A stretch of 64,000 nucleotides of DNA from Raphanus sativus (GCF_000801105.2 NC_079516.1:3658001-3722000), one strand, 5' to 3'; counted from the first letter of the stretch, positions 47,615 to 59,595 are shown. The notes: generated from the letters alone by a model not told the origin. Program-made: numbers and translations.

Positions 47615-48141
47615 ACACACACAGGAATAGTGCTTTGCTCAGCTCTATACATAATCTTACAAAACTCAATTCGGTAGGGATACTCCTTCCAAGAGATCGA
47701 TCACAAAGCAAAAGGCCTTCTTAGATTCTTACCAAAAGCAATATTTTGGGAAACAAGACTGCAGTTTTTGAAAATGGTTCTCTGATTGTGTTATGTGTTG
47801 TAATCTTTAGCTAATAAGGTTGTGTAGTTTCTAGAGAGAGAGAGTGATTGTTCTTTTTTTTTTTTTTTTGGACAAGAGAGTGATTGTTCATAAATAGATT
47901 ATCAGTGTAAGGTGGTAGTAACCAACGTGACAGAAGATAAGATACTTTCAGGAACTTGAATTGTATGATGATCATAAGTCAAAAAGACAAATAAGCTTTT
48001 AGAGAGGACTCCCACAAATGAAAAGGTCTAATTATTTTTTTTAGGAAGAAGACTATCTTCCTTAAGGTTCGAAAATACAATACTGGAAAGAGACTTGACA
48101 AAAAACAAAAAAACAAGTAAGAGGAAAACAATCACCAGTTC
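47615..48141. other. Convergent 3' region of TGA6 and the LYR gene, with a T-run micro-insertion
   Basis: 3' UTRs of both genes. (T)16GGACA at 47854-47874 is bounded by perfect 15-bp copies of agagagtgattgttc (47839-47853, 47875-47889). No other feature. Confidence 0.6.
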
Positions 48142-49350
48142 TCAAAAGTAGTTGCTGGTATAGAAATTCTTGAGAAAATCAGATTTTCCTTGATCCTTGC
48201 TTCCAGTATTTTGCACGAGCCCTTCACCCACCACGTACTGACCGATGATGTGGTGACGCTGCTTTGCGTGATCGACAATGTCAGTCAGCTCTTCCATTCC
48301 CTTGAATAGGAGAAGATCAATCACCTGCAGAAGCAAAACAACACTATATCATCAGGAATACTACAGATCTGCATTCTAAAAGCACCTAAAAGATACTTTT
48401 CAACTAGCCACACAAGTAAAACTCAACATCGACTACCAGATAGAAATATACTATAGATTGCATTCTAAAAGCACCTAACAAAGAGAGCCGAGCCACGAGA
48501 TCAATGCATCCAACACATAAGAAAATGCTTTCCATTTCAACTGAAGGTTTACAATTCAAACAAATCGCCACACGAGCAAATCTTAACATGGAGTATCGAT
48601 CAAATAGAAAGAATCCATTTATGCTTCGCAAGTAACATTTTGTTGTAAGAACCGACTCTTGCTGCCATTATCTTTTAGGCAAATACAAAGAAGAAAGTAT
48701 CTAAATGTCACATACAGAAGAAGGCACCACAAGGTAGCACCAGTTTTAGCAGGGAGTAACAGGTTAAAGCTCCCACTTTTTCGCTCCAATCCACATGACA
48801 CTTCACTGAAGATTAAGTCTCCAATCTCATAAACTACTCCCAAACAATCCCAATATCAAAGAGAAAAGCTTTCCACTTTCAAACACAGATGAGACTAAAA
48901 CTGTGAAGGGAAAGGAAAGCATTCAACTTTCAAACACAGTTAAACTGTGAAGGGAAAAGCTTTCAACTTTCAAACACAAATGACAAATTAAAACAAAGTC
49001 AAAAGTGGCAACAGAACGCAAAGACAATCCATCTCCAAAACACCGAAGAAACAATCAGATTTTAACAATATAAAATCTCAAATGTTTTCGTTTCGTAGTA
49101 AAGGAATCAAATCAAATCAATCAATAACTACCTTAGGGTCGGTGACGTGAGCGTTATTACGAATCTGAGCAGAGATTGCGAAGCGGAGCTGAGAAGGCGC
49201 GACGACGTCTTGAAGATTGTAAATGTCCATCACGGTGGGGATCGATCTACACGCAGCTCTGAAGAAATCGAACACGCGGCGTCGAGCTTCCGTCAGGTTC
49301 GCTGAGTTCGGCGGTACTCCAATCTTCCTCAACGTGAATGGTGCCGCCAT
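48142..49350 (-). CDS. Complex I LYR subunit B14 / NDUFA6-like
   Basis: Two exons, 49350-49132 and 48324-48142, 402 nt, 133 aa. The N-terminus MAAPFTLRKIGVPPNSANLT is followed by the LYR-type motif region EARRRVFDFFRAACRSIPTV. Then come IYNLQDVVAPSQLRFAISAQ and, in exon 2, LLLFKGMEELTDIVDHAKQR HHIIGQYVVG. NDUFA6/B14 is a small LYR subunit at the matrix arm of mitochondrial complex I, where it anchors an acyl carrier protein. The intron is large (about 0.8 kb). The start is 266 bp from the divergent PPR gene, implying a shared promoter. Order fits At3g12260. Confidence 0.92.
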
Positions 49351-49615
49351 CCTCTGATCGCTAAATCGATAAATAATCTTAGAGCCAAGAAGAACACAGA
49401 GTAGTTAGTAGTTACTTCAATCGATTTGAGAGAAACAAACACCTGAAATGCTACACGACGGTAACGACGTCGTTTCACCCATAAAACCGGTCGTGTTGAT
49501 TTCAAATTTCGGTTTAATCTCTGGTTAAAGTCAGATTTGATTGACCCAATTGGTTTTCGGATTTAATAGCTAAATCAAACCGGAATAATTATTACTAGAA
49601 CAAAAACCAAACCGG

Positions 49616-51191
49616 ATGAGCTTCGTCGTCATGGAGAATCTGACGGCGCAGTTTCTACCTCCTCCGCTATGGAACTCGAACACAAGATTTCTCACTTCCT
49701 TAATCGCTAAACCTAATCTCATTTCCCTCCGCCGCTCGTTACCGCCGCTGTCTCTCGATTGTTCCGCCGAAGACCACCCGACACAATCCACCTCTCTTCT
49801 CAATTCATTACGGCGACGACTCAGACATCCCGGTTCTTGTCCTCTACGGCTGCTTCAAGAGGATGGAGACTGGAGCAAAGACCAATTCTTCGCCGCGATA
49901 CGATTCTTCCGTCACTCCTCAAGACTCCACCACATTCTTCCTGTAAAAAATTTCAAAAAAAAATCTCATCTTTCTTTATATATATATATTCAAGAAAATC
50001 AAGAACCTCTCTTTTCTTCTTCTAATTCAAATCTCTCAGGTGTTCGATGCGTGGAAGAAGCTAGAGCCTTCTTCACGTATAAACGAAGCTAACTACGAGA
50101 AGATCATAAGCCTTCTTTGCGCGGAGAGATCGATGATGGACGAAGCGGTTCGAGCTTTACAATCCATGACTCATGATTACAAGATGAACCCGTCTTTACG
50201 AATCTACAATTCAATCATCCGCGGTTACGCTGACGACGGGAAGTTCGAGGAAGCATTGTCGTTCTTGAATGGGATGAAAGAGAACGGTGTGTCGCCGGAA
50301 ACCGAGACTTACGACGGGTTGATTCAAGGGTACGGTAAGCGGGGAATGTACGATGAGATTGTTTCGTGCGTGGAGAGAATGGAGTCTGAGGGGTGTTTGC
50401 GTGACGGCGTTACTTGTAATCTACTCGTGCGCGAGTTTGCTAGAGGAGGGTTGCTTGGGAGGATGGAGAGAATGTATCAGAGTTTGATGTCGAGGAAGAT
50501 GACTCTGGAGCCTGTTACTTTGGTGTCGATGCTTGAAGCTTATGCGGAGTTTGGGGTGTTGGAGAAGATGGAGGAGACGTATGACAAGGTTATGAGGTTT
50601 GGGATCTGTCTGGATGAGGAGTTGGTTAGGAGGTTAGCGTGTGTTTACATTGATAACCTCATGTTCTCGAGGCTTGATGATTTGGGTCGTGGCATTCGGA
50701 GGAGTGATCTGGCTTGGTGTCTGAGGGGTCTATCCCATGCATGTCTTGTGAGTCGGAAAGGTTTGGATTATGTTGTTAAAGAGATGAGCGAAGAAGCCGG
50801 GAGAGTTCCTTGGAGTACAAGTTTTGCTAATATCGTGCTGTTAGCTTACTCGAAGATGGGAGATTTCAGGAGCGTTGAGCTGTTGCTCTCCCAGCTACAG
50901 AGGAGGAGAGGTGTGAAACTTGATCTTGTGACTGTAGGAATTGTCTTCGACTTGAGCGTGGGCGTGGCTGGGTTCGATGGTACTGCGGTTTTTATGAGCT
51001 GGAAGAAGAGTGGGTTTCTTGATAAGGATGCGGAGATGAAGACTGACCCATTGGTTCATGCTGCTTTGGGGGAAGGGCAGTTTCTTAGAAGCTGCAATGA
51101 AGTGATGAAGCAGTCTCTTGAAGAATCAAAGTCATGGACTTATCAGTATCTATTAGAAGTTGTGGTTAAGAATCAGAAAATTGAAACTTAG
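49616..51191 (+). CDS. P-type pentatricopeptide repeat protein, organelle-targeted
   Basis: Exon 1 49616-49942 and exon 2 50040-51191 join in phase 0, 492 aa; a second in-frame ATG at 49631 (MENLTAQFLPPPLW) could also start it. The N-terminus is Ser/Arg-rich with few acidic residues, typical of a plastid or mitochondrial transit peptide. From about residue 110 helical PPR-like repeats follow: NPSLRIYNSIIRGYADDGKF, SPETETYDGLIQGYGKRGMY, LRDGVTCNLLVREFARGGLL. Later repeats are diverged, ending SWTYQYLLEVVVKNQKIET. PPR proteins bind specific organelle RNAs. From memory it resembles the Arabidopsis At4g14190 protein more than anything near At3g12260, so it may be non-collinear here. Intact. Confidence 0.85.
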
Positions 51192-51461
51192 TGTATGTTA
51201 ATTTCAGTGTGATGATTGCACAATTACTTCATTTGTGTAAAGTGACTGACTACTGTTGATAACATATTTATTAACGCTTATTAAAACAGAGTTAAGTTGA
51301 TTAATGAGAAAGAGAAGAAAAACAATAGAAAAAAAAAGATCCATCCGCTCATAGCCTGAGGTGATCATCACTAGAAAACTAAACGTAGAAACACAAACTC
51401 TATATGGAAAATAATGTACATAGTTTCAAGAGAAGCTGGCGTTTGTTTGATACTCTCTTTA

Positions 51462-54400
51462 TCAATCTTGCGGCTCGGTTTTAAAGGGAGCACCACCTGA
51501 AGACGCTGCATCGCTTCCATTTTGGTTTTGGTTTGAAGCATCGGTCTCATTTTGGTTTTGGTAAAGACTGTTTCCTACCATGGAATCGCTAACCAGTCCT
51601 GCTTCTACGTCGAACTTAAGCGTCCTCTTGCGGTTGCTGCTGTTGTTGCTGCTAAAATGAGATAGGTTTGGTCTTATGAATATATGGAAGAAGCAGCTAA
51701 TGAGAGATGTATGTTTTTAAAAAATTACTTGTTCAAGCGGTTGTTGATGGCAGATAAGTCTTTTGAAGGGCTCTGGTAAGCATGTGTGCTCTCTCCAACA
51801 CAAGCGTAGTAACTCTTTGAGCTGTGTGAAATAAGAGCATCCATCTACAAACAAAACACATAAAAAGGTCAAGCCAAAACTAATATCTCATGGTAAAAAA
51901 GAGTTTAAAGTACTATGATCTCGTTTTACCTTTGATCCTCTTAGGGGAGAAACATAAACATTATGCACAGCAGATACTTTTTTAGGGGACATGTCTGGAA
52001 CACTTGGAAACACTGACACCTTTGGCGACCCAGGACAGTGACCTGTAAATCAAATACAATAAATCAACTTAGATACTGCATTTATGGACAAAGCTCACAT
52101 TTAACTATAAGGAAAAAACCTTCAGGATTATTATTATTGGCCTCCACAGCCTGGTCCTTTTTCACAGGAACTATCTCCACCAGTAACGGCTTTACAGCGG
52201 GGATAAATACATCGTTGTAGAATGTGATGATGTCAACATGATCTGGTCCTACTCTCTGTTACACAAACTCATAAGTTTTAGTCTTCTTCATAGTCTCACA
52301 AGACTTGTTCAACACCTTAAAAGCTTAAAGAGTGTATATATATAAATAAATACCCCTTGACGGCGACTCTGTGACGAGTCCACAAAAACGCTGCGGAAAA
52401 CTAATGGTTTACACTGTGGTTGCTTCCTATAGTTGTATATGATTTCCCTGAACGTCAGGCTCATTTGGGATATCTAGAGTTTGTGATTCATGAAAAAAAG
52501 TAAGTGTTAGCCGAATAGAGAAGGAGATGTAAAGCAGACAAAACATAGAGTCAAAGATCTTGAGAACTCACCTTGGCCACTCCGTAAAAGCAACAGAGAA
52601 TGATCTGGTCAATATGCCGATTAAACAAAAGAGAAGTCCTCTGAGCAAGCACACGTTGGAAGAGACAATATACACTCTCTCTTATTTGCTGAGAAAGTTG
52701 TAGCCTTTCCACCATTCCGTTGATCCTGACAGCAGCTAGTTTATTTATCTGTCACAGCATTAATCAATACCAAGTTTTTATAGTGATTTATAGTAATAAA
52801 AATCCAACCAAACGAATAAAGTTATATATGTTGTAAAAGGATGTTTTTTAGCACCAATGATTGCATTGACGTTACCTTAGTGAAGAATATATTGATACCA
52901 GTTTCTGCACAAGTTTCTCCTCCCCCTCCTGGGTTGGGCCGTGTGGGACTGTACACAAGTACAGAGACATAAAAATTCAGGAAAATCAAACTGCCTTGGT
53001 CATATATACACACAACAATTACACAGGACGTACGTAGCAAATGCAGACTGCAACGGAGGTGGTGGCAGCGTCTTGGATTTAACGTTACCAAGTGCCAACA
53101 GACGATCCTTTACTGGTGATGCAAAGGAGCTGCGTTCAACTAGAATGCTTCGGTAATCAGTACACAGTCTTTTGGGCGATTTTATATCTCCATTTTGTCC
53201 TGTATGGCAGTAAAATTTGAAGTTTTTACTGCGGTCATCAGTTACTTTGACTCAATCAATCACAAATTATATTTACCTGGACATGCTTCAGGCTTTTGGA
53301 TAGATGATGCATGATTTGATGAGCCTTCAGAGAAGTTAATAAGAGCTGCAATTGCATCAAGAGATGGCATCGGCTCAGCTAGCAATCCAAACCGGTTAAT
53401 CTCCAGTGCAAGGGCTGGCTTGGCGACGATCAGAGAGTTGTACATCGAAGAGCCTTTCTCCCATACCATACTCTCCAGAAGCCGTTCCTCCAGCGAGTTA
53501 AGATGCCGTCTCAGCTCTCTAGGCAGAGAATCCTCATGCCTGATGAAACTCTCTATCACCTTGCTGAGATCAAAGGCCGTGATCCCAGTCCTCTCCAGGA
53601 CAGCCGGGAACAGCATCGTGATGCTTTTGTGAGTGGCTAGAACCAGCTCAGCGGAACACGCCAGCATGCATCTGTGGAACCTCTCGTTCGTCAGTAAGGA
53701 GTTCAAGTTGTTTACATGCAGAATCTGAGCTTCTGCTTTGCACATCGCCTCGAGAACTCTGTAGTATAGCTTCACAGCTTCTAATCTTCTCTGTTGCGCC
53801 CATATGTCATCCATCAGGTTAACAGGCTGCAGACCGCCTCCTGCACATTGGTCTCCAAGCGAGCTATTTGGAAAAATAGCTTCCAGTATCACATGTGCTC
53901 TTCTCGTGACATCGTTTGTTATATCCCTATCACAAGATTTCAGGAAAAGCTCCAACCCAGGAGAAGGCTTTGGAGGCAGCGGACATATAACGGTCCTGAG
54001 CCATTTGGCAGTTGTCATCGCTGTGCTCACTGGTGTTGCTGTCAACTTACTACCGCCAACGCTAGTCATAGCTGTCTTAGCAGCAGGAGACTTATGAGGA
54101 GAGAGTGGGCTTATAAATGTCCTCGCGGGTGAGCTCAGAGAATCAATTTTCCTCTTAACACCAGTGGTGATGTTTACAGCTCCTGCGGATAAGCTTCCAG
54201 ATCCGAGTAAGCTATCCTCTTCGTTGATGAACACCCTCTCATCAAGCTCGCCTTTGTTACAGACTGTGTCATCGTAGTCTTTTTCTAGTGTGGTCAAGCT
54301 TGTTGAGATGGATGCTTCATCCAGTAAATCCTCAAAGTAGGTCAATCCATCTGAAGAACAATCAGGTAAACGGTTCAATCAAAACTTATATGACTAAGTG

Positions 54401-55922
54401 AGAGAGGAAAAATGATCTTAAGACCAACCTGGGTTAATATTATCTAGCGTGTCGGTTTTGCACGCAGATGGCTTCTTCTTCAATATTGTTTCTATCAAAT
54501 TATTTGCCTTGTCCATTATTTTCCTCAACTCATCTTCTGAGGCGTCATAGATCTTGCAAAGTGATGCAACCAAGTCTACATCTTTGTCACCTTTCTTAAC
54601 TGGAATCCATCACAAAAACATGAGAATAATGAATCAATATTCAATACCGCCATAAGAAAAATAAAGCACTTACCAAAGCGTGAAGAGTCTTGGATGTTGA
54701 AATTTCTAAACCGACAAGGAACATGTATGACCAAAATAGCCTGATACCAAGAATAAAAATTTAGTCTGAACTTATCAAGATTTAAAAAAAAAATGAAGGG
54801 TGTTTCAAGTAAATATCAGACTAGGGAGTGCACTACACTAACCAATACAGAAACTAGGCCATTAGTGCATGTCACAAGGTCTTTAAACCGACTAAAAGCA
54901 TGGTTTCGGAGTGCCAAGAAGAGTAGCCATCCAAAACGGTAACTATCCGGTAAATAACTAGCAGAGTTTGCTGAGGTCTTTTCAGCGTTTGCATCGTATG
55001 TCAAGAAGAACTCCCGGTACCCACGTTTGTAGTATCTGTTACCAAGAACAGGTACCAAAAAACGTTATACACACAAGACAAATCACAAGAAACACATGAG
55101 ATGAACTAAACTCACTTGCTTAGAAGGCTAAGATGCACAAAGTTCGCCTGCAGCTCCTTTGCCTGGTAAGTAAACATTAGCAAAAGGTTAGGAGAAGAAG
55201 CAGTGATGGACTAAGATAAAACTCTATGAAAAAGAGCTTAGGACGAACCTGTAGTCTGTTCTCCCAGTCAGCACCATAAAGTTCACAAAGCACAGGACCA
55301 GCCTTGACCACAAACTGAGGTAACTCTTTAAAAAAATCCACAATACTGCAACACAGACCGAATATTATCAATACAATAAAAAAGAAAGATAAGAAAGAGG
55401 GATGAGTTAGGCATAACGTACTTCAGCTTTAGAGCCCTTAGGATCTGACATAGATTAAACCCACTATCACAAGAAACTGACTGGCCGTCCACTTGTTTTC
55501 TCACGGTAAGCATCTTCACTGAATAGAGAATGAACGCGAACCAGAACCTCTCTACTTCCTCCCGCTAATAAGCAGAGTTAACAAAGAATCAGTCTTAGTG
55601 AACTATACTCTTTAACTGTTAGATAGAAAAAAAAAATGAAATTTCACCGTTCCACTTCCAATGTTGGCCATGTTTGCTGACAAGATCCGTTTGGTTTCAG
55701 TAAACAACTTCAGAGCTTCATCGCAAACGCTCCCTTCAAGGGATAGAACTTTCTGCAAATACGAAAAGATTAGAGCAAGCTAGTCTTCAAATTCATGTGA
55801 CATGCAAATGAGATCGGTAAAGGTAAAAAGAGTGAAACCTCGCATAAGTCCAAGAGAGTGGCTTCGCTTCTTTTTCCGTTAGGGTCAATGGGTGGTGTCA
55901 CCGGAGGCTGAACTTCTTCCAT
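51462..55922 (-). CDS. RBR1: Retinoblastoma-related protein 1 (RBR1)
   Basis: About 17 exons from [20 protein letters not shown] at 55922 to ..[12 protein letters not shown] at 51462. The N-terminal DUF3452 region includes [16 protein letters not shown] and [16 protein letters not shown]. Pocket A lies in the large exon (about 54352-53280): [40 protein letters not shown]. Pocket B follows: [39 protein letters not shown], then [20 protein letters not shown] and [20 protein letters not shown]. The C-terminal domain is rich in Ser-Pro CDK sites ([20 protein letters not shown]). RBR1 represses E2F/DP target genes and controls cell cycle, stem cells and gametogenesis; LxCxE partners dock in pocket B. 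No frame break noticed. A 5' UTR intron (about 55940-56275) precedes the start. Matches At3g12280. Confidence 0.95.
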
Positions 55923-56441
55923 CGTCTCTCCCAAAGCTGAAAACATGAAGAAACAAAAAAAAAATCAAGTTAATTGTTCTTCCCAATTATATTAAAAAAA
56001 AACAGTACTTTTCAGGGAAATATGAAAAGACAGACACACATAGGAGGAACGAAGGCACCGACCAAACGATTCTAACACAACACTTCCTGTCTTAAAATCG
56101 TATAATCCTCAAATTCAAGCAAAAAATACCTAAAACCCTATCGATAAAAATTGAATTTTTTCTTTTGTTGTTTCAGGAGAAAACTCTACAAGTTGCAATT
56201 GAATAGCGAAACATCAAATTAAAACCCTAAAAATAAAATTCAGAATAATAGATATGCAAAAGGGTAAAGATCTTACATTTTGTTTCTATATCGCAGATCC
56301 CAAGATCCAAACTTTAAGAACTCTTCTGAAAATCGACGAATTAAACGAAGAAACAATCTCTCTGACTCTCTCTGTCTCTATCTATCGTCACCAGACTCTC
56401 ACTCTCTCTCTCTAGATTGGGGGGGGGTCTGATTAGGCGGC

Positions 56442-56476
56442 AAACCCTAAAAAAGGAATCTATCTAGCGCGGGAAA
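56442..56476 (-). promoter_or_regulatory. E2F site and telo-box in the RBR1 promoter
   Basis: gcgggaaa at 56469-56476 is TTTCCCGC on the RBR1 strand, the consensus E2F/DP site. aaaccctaa at 56442-56450 is a telo-box, an element common in plant cell-cycle and translation genes. Both lie just upstream of the CT-rich leader. E2F control of RBR1 (negative feedback) is established in plants; the sites themselves are seen, function is inferred. Confidence 0.7.
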
Positions 56477-56872
56477 AACATCACCGGGTATACATACACA
56501 TGCGTATACAAATTATATACGCTCACTATCGACCACTGGTATCACGACACGTACCCCTCTATGACCCCGATTTACCGCCAAAAACGTTCTTACTGTTGCG
56601 TGAAACGTTGAGAGAGGGAAAAAGATTCTCCGTTACGGCGGTGTTAAAAACTAACGGAGTGTGTCATAAACGGCGTCTGGACCGCGACAAAGTCTCGTGT
56701 AAGCTACGGCGGGACCCACATTGGAAAACGACTCCATTTTACATGACGTTTGGTTGCAGGAGTAGATGTGTCCTATACGTGACTGTGGATAATGGAAACA
56801 CACGTGATAAATAATATTAGAACTAACCGGGATTGTATAGTTGGTTTAATCAGATAGTTTTCGGACAAGCTC
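56477..56872. other. RBR1 / MTHFD-remnant divergent upstream region
   Basis: About 400 bp of relatively GC-balanced DNA with an open frame at 56500-56814 that matches nothing known and is probably chance. It was presumably the bidirectional promoter of RBR1 and the lost folate enzyme gene. Confidence 0.5.
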
Positions 56873-56975
56873 ATGGCGTCACCATCTGATCACGCGGCGA
56901 CGGGAAGGCGATTGATTGCTCATACCATCCGGCTAGATATCGCAGAGGAAGTTCGCAACTACATTCAGTTTCAGG
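56873..56975 (+). pseudogene. First-exon remnant of methylenetetrahydrofolate dehydrogenase/cyclohydrolase
   Basis: ATGGCGTCACCATCTGATCA begins MASPSDHA.., and IAHTIRLDIAEEVRNYIQFQ follows. I recall MASPSDHT..GKAIAHTIRSEIAEEVR as the start of the cytosolic bifunctional folate enzyme encoded by At3g12290, the next gene after RBR1 in Arabidopsis. The D-G-K-A segment is frame-shifted and everything beyond exon 1 is missing. A gene loss leaving only its first ~100 bp. Confidence 0.72.
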
Positions 56976-57480
56976 GGCGAATCCAAAATCTTTTTTCAGT
57001 GGGTGCACATAGGTGTAAACTTAGATATAATTATAGGTGTAAACATCAAATTTGTTAAGAAATATACAAAAAAATTTAATTATTATGGGGGTAAGTGCAC
57101 TCACAATCCTCTACCTAGATTCGTCAATGTTCAGTTTCACGGATTTCTGTTTCGGATACACATTAAGTCGTCTATATACACCCACATATAATCATACAAT
57201 AACAAGAGATATCATATAGGACGATGAAGTGAGGTATACTAGGGCGAAACTAACATTTTCTAAAGTTCTATGTAGATCTTGTAACACGAGTTATTCAAAA
57301 TCCACGTATTGTTAATCCAACATGTTCTCTTCAGAAAAATCAGAGACTGTAAATAGAGCCTCTTCCTATTAATCTCAAAAAGGAGGAAGTTTAGGCTCTA
57401 ACATTCATAATCTCCAAAAGTAACATGAAATCATCATAGATCAGCTCCATGTTGTAAAGAGTTAACTTTGGAGACCAATC
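56976..57480. other. Intergenic DNA, unrecognised
   Basis: Follows the folate-gene remnant. Contains 'aggtgtaaac' twice (57010-57044) and an otherwise unrecognised AT-rich sequence, possibly an old transposon. Confidence 0.4.
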
Positions 57481-57486
57481 TCTAAC

Positions 57487-57838
57487 CTTTAAGGTATGTC
57501 ATGATAATGGAACATGGGAATTTCACTGCCATCATACATAGGCGAAGAATCAACACTGTTGTTTCTGCTTGAAGCACAACGCTTAATCGTTACCTGGAAC
57601 ATCTTCTAAAATCAAACTTCTTCAGTAAAAATTGGAAACACATAGAAAGAGAAGATATAAGCCTATTCAATTTTCAGATGATAAAGATACTTAATTAATG
57701 AATAAGATGATGAAAAAATAATAAATAGGCTTTACAAGAATATATCATCCATATGTTCGAAATCATCAATTGAAGAAGCACTGTAGAAAGACTTTGATCT
57801 CTCAGACTCTTCTTCTTCTTCTTCTTCTTCTTCTTAAC
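57487..57838 (-). other. Possible small two-exon gene or gene 3' remnant
   Basis: On the minus strand a GAA repeat (57809-57835) runs into SERSKSFYSASSIDDFEHMD DIFL, with a donor-like GTAAAG at about 57736. After a ~130-bp intron, CAG/GTAACG opens VTIKRCASSRNNSVDSSPMY DGSEIPMFHYHDIP and a stop near 57493. The splice-compatible layout suggests the 3' end of a real gene, but a TAA precedes the GAA run and no start is visible. Family unknown. Confidence 0.35.
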
Positions 57839-58269
57839 CAAAACATTTATATATAGTTTCAGGGGAGTTCATGCACCTTCCACTACACATACCAATAGAT
57901 GTTCATGTTTATATGAGTTCATATTGGTTATAGTTGTATAGAGGCTTATGAGTTGTTGAAACATGATGTTCTTTTCATATAATGGGAGTTACCTTTTTTT
58001 CCCTTCCATATATAGTTTTCTCACTTTTTAAATTCTTTTTGCTAGGTTATCAAACAATATAATTTATTCGAGTTACAAAGAAAAAAATATACAATTTTGT
58101 TTAATAAGATTCATGTGCAATTATGTTTAACCACATTAGGGTTAAGAAGAACGAATTAGAGTTAAGAAGAACGAATTGGCTGATGAAAATTTGATTTGAT
58201 TCTATATAGATATAATAATATAACAAACCATCATTTTTTTAATACATCATATATTATGAAAATGTTCAA
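57839..58269. other. Intergenic DNA, nothing recognised
   Basis: AT-rich 3' flank of the minus-strand prolamin-like gene. 'gttaagaagaacgaatta' occurs twice near 58141-58178. Confidence 0.45.
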
Positions 58270-58854
58270 TCAAGATAACTCAATCGCCTCATGGTGAGAT
58301 AATGAAGGATTTTCAACTACTTTAGAACATCTATCCCAAACATGGTTAATTCTGAAAGAAACTCGAGAAGCAAAATGTTTCAGTTGATATAATCGAAACA
58401 TAATCTTTTGAATCTCCATGTAGCATTTTTTTCCAGCATTTAATATCTTCTTACAACACTTTCTTGGAACATGTTCATTCGTAAGAATCTCTTTAAGAAC
58501 ATCTAGACCACATTTCCCAATGGGCTCCATCTTGTCCATGCATGTTTGGAGATACCTTTGGTATTTTGGTGGAAGATTCTCTAGCATATGATCATTGTAA
58601 TCTTGCGAAGCCCGCGATGTCGCATCCACTAAATCAAAAATGTGACTGGGATTGATCAGTGGTTTATCCTCAACATTTTCTTGTCCCAAATTTGGATGCG
58701 AAGCCGGCGATGTGGCATCCACTAAATCAAACACGTGACTGGAATTGATCAGTGGTTTATCGTCAACATTTTCTTGATCCAGATTTGGATACGCATATGA
58801 TACCAAAGTGGTAATTATGAAAAACACCAAAAAGATTGTTTTAGTCTCCATCAT
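58270..58854 (-). CDS. ECA1 / prolamin-like small secreted Cys-rich protein, with internal duplication
   Basis: Single exon, 194 aa, ATG at 58854 (second ATG one codon on). A signal peptide, METKTIFLVFFIITTLVSYA, is followed by a duplicated ~32-aa block (PNLDQENVDDKPLINSSHVF.. then PNLGQENVEDKPLINPSHIF..). Then comes the prolamin-like domain (PF05617): LENLPPKYQRYLQTCMDKM, GKCGLDVLKEILTNEHVPRK CC, KKCYMEIQ, and a final Cys in VWDRCSKV. The six-Cys spacing fits the ECA1 gametogenesis-related family, many of which are expressed in the female gametophyte. Close relative of the gene at 63483 but in opposite orientation. Function unknown. Confidence 0.82.
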   Translation of the reverse strand: MMETKTIFLVFFIITTLVSYAYPNLDQENVDDKPLINSSHVFDLVDATSPASHPNLGQENVEDKPLINPSHIFDLVDATSRASQDYNDHMLENLPPKYQRYLQTCMDKMEPIGKCGLDVLKEILTNEHVPRKCCKKILNAGKKCYMEIQKIMFRLYQLKHFASRVSFRINHVWDRCSKVVENPSLSHHEAIELS

Positions 58855-59595
58855 GTAGGATTACCTTTCAATTTCTTCTTTGAATTGGTTTGTTTTTTGT
58901 CCTATTATCATGATTTGTATATATATATATAGTAATCAAGTGATTTTGAATGTTACTGATGGTGTTTTGTATTAATTAATAAAATAAGTTATTTTTAGTT
59001 GTTTTGAAACAACATAATTTCTTTATTAATTTATTCAGCTTGAAATTATTAATTTATTCAGCTCGAAGAGTAACATTTTTAAATTGATTTCTATGTTTTA
59101 TGCATTCATTGTTGACTAATACTCACTGCTTCATGTGTCTTTAAAATTTTGCATACAAATTAAGAAAATTAATAATTTTGGTTTTATCCTTATTAAATAT
59201 AATATTTTGTTTGAATTCATTTACAAATGAACTAAAAATAAGAACAAATTGAAAAATAAGTTTAAATATGTATGAAGATCTATTTACCTACTGTTTGTAA
59301 TAAAGGGCAATGTAGTGTTCTTGGTTTGATGACATTAGTGCCGCATAAGTTGTAAACAACATGAAGTTTTGCATCATTTAAACATTTGTAATTTACCTTG
59401 ACTGAAGATCATGTACAGTATTCATGTGAAAATCTAAAGCATACATGATCCCTTTTCATAAAGACATAACAACTTTAAGTTATCAAGTCAAGCTGTGCTC
59501 GGTGTGGCAAATTCCACATACCATGGATGCTACAAGCCATGAACTCTCACACCTAACGTAGATGTTCTAGGTCTATCCGACAATGGCATAAACAC
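58855..59595. other. Upstream of the prolamin-like gene / 3' flank of BUG22
   Basis: A TATA-like tract (tatatatatata, 58918-58931) lies 65-80 bp upstream of the prolamin-like ATG. The rest is AT-rich without recognisable features. Confidence 0.45.

Noticed and set aside
56500..56814. 104-codon plus-strand ORF upstream of RBR1
   Set aside because: No similarity to anything known and it lies in the promoter region; probably chance.
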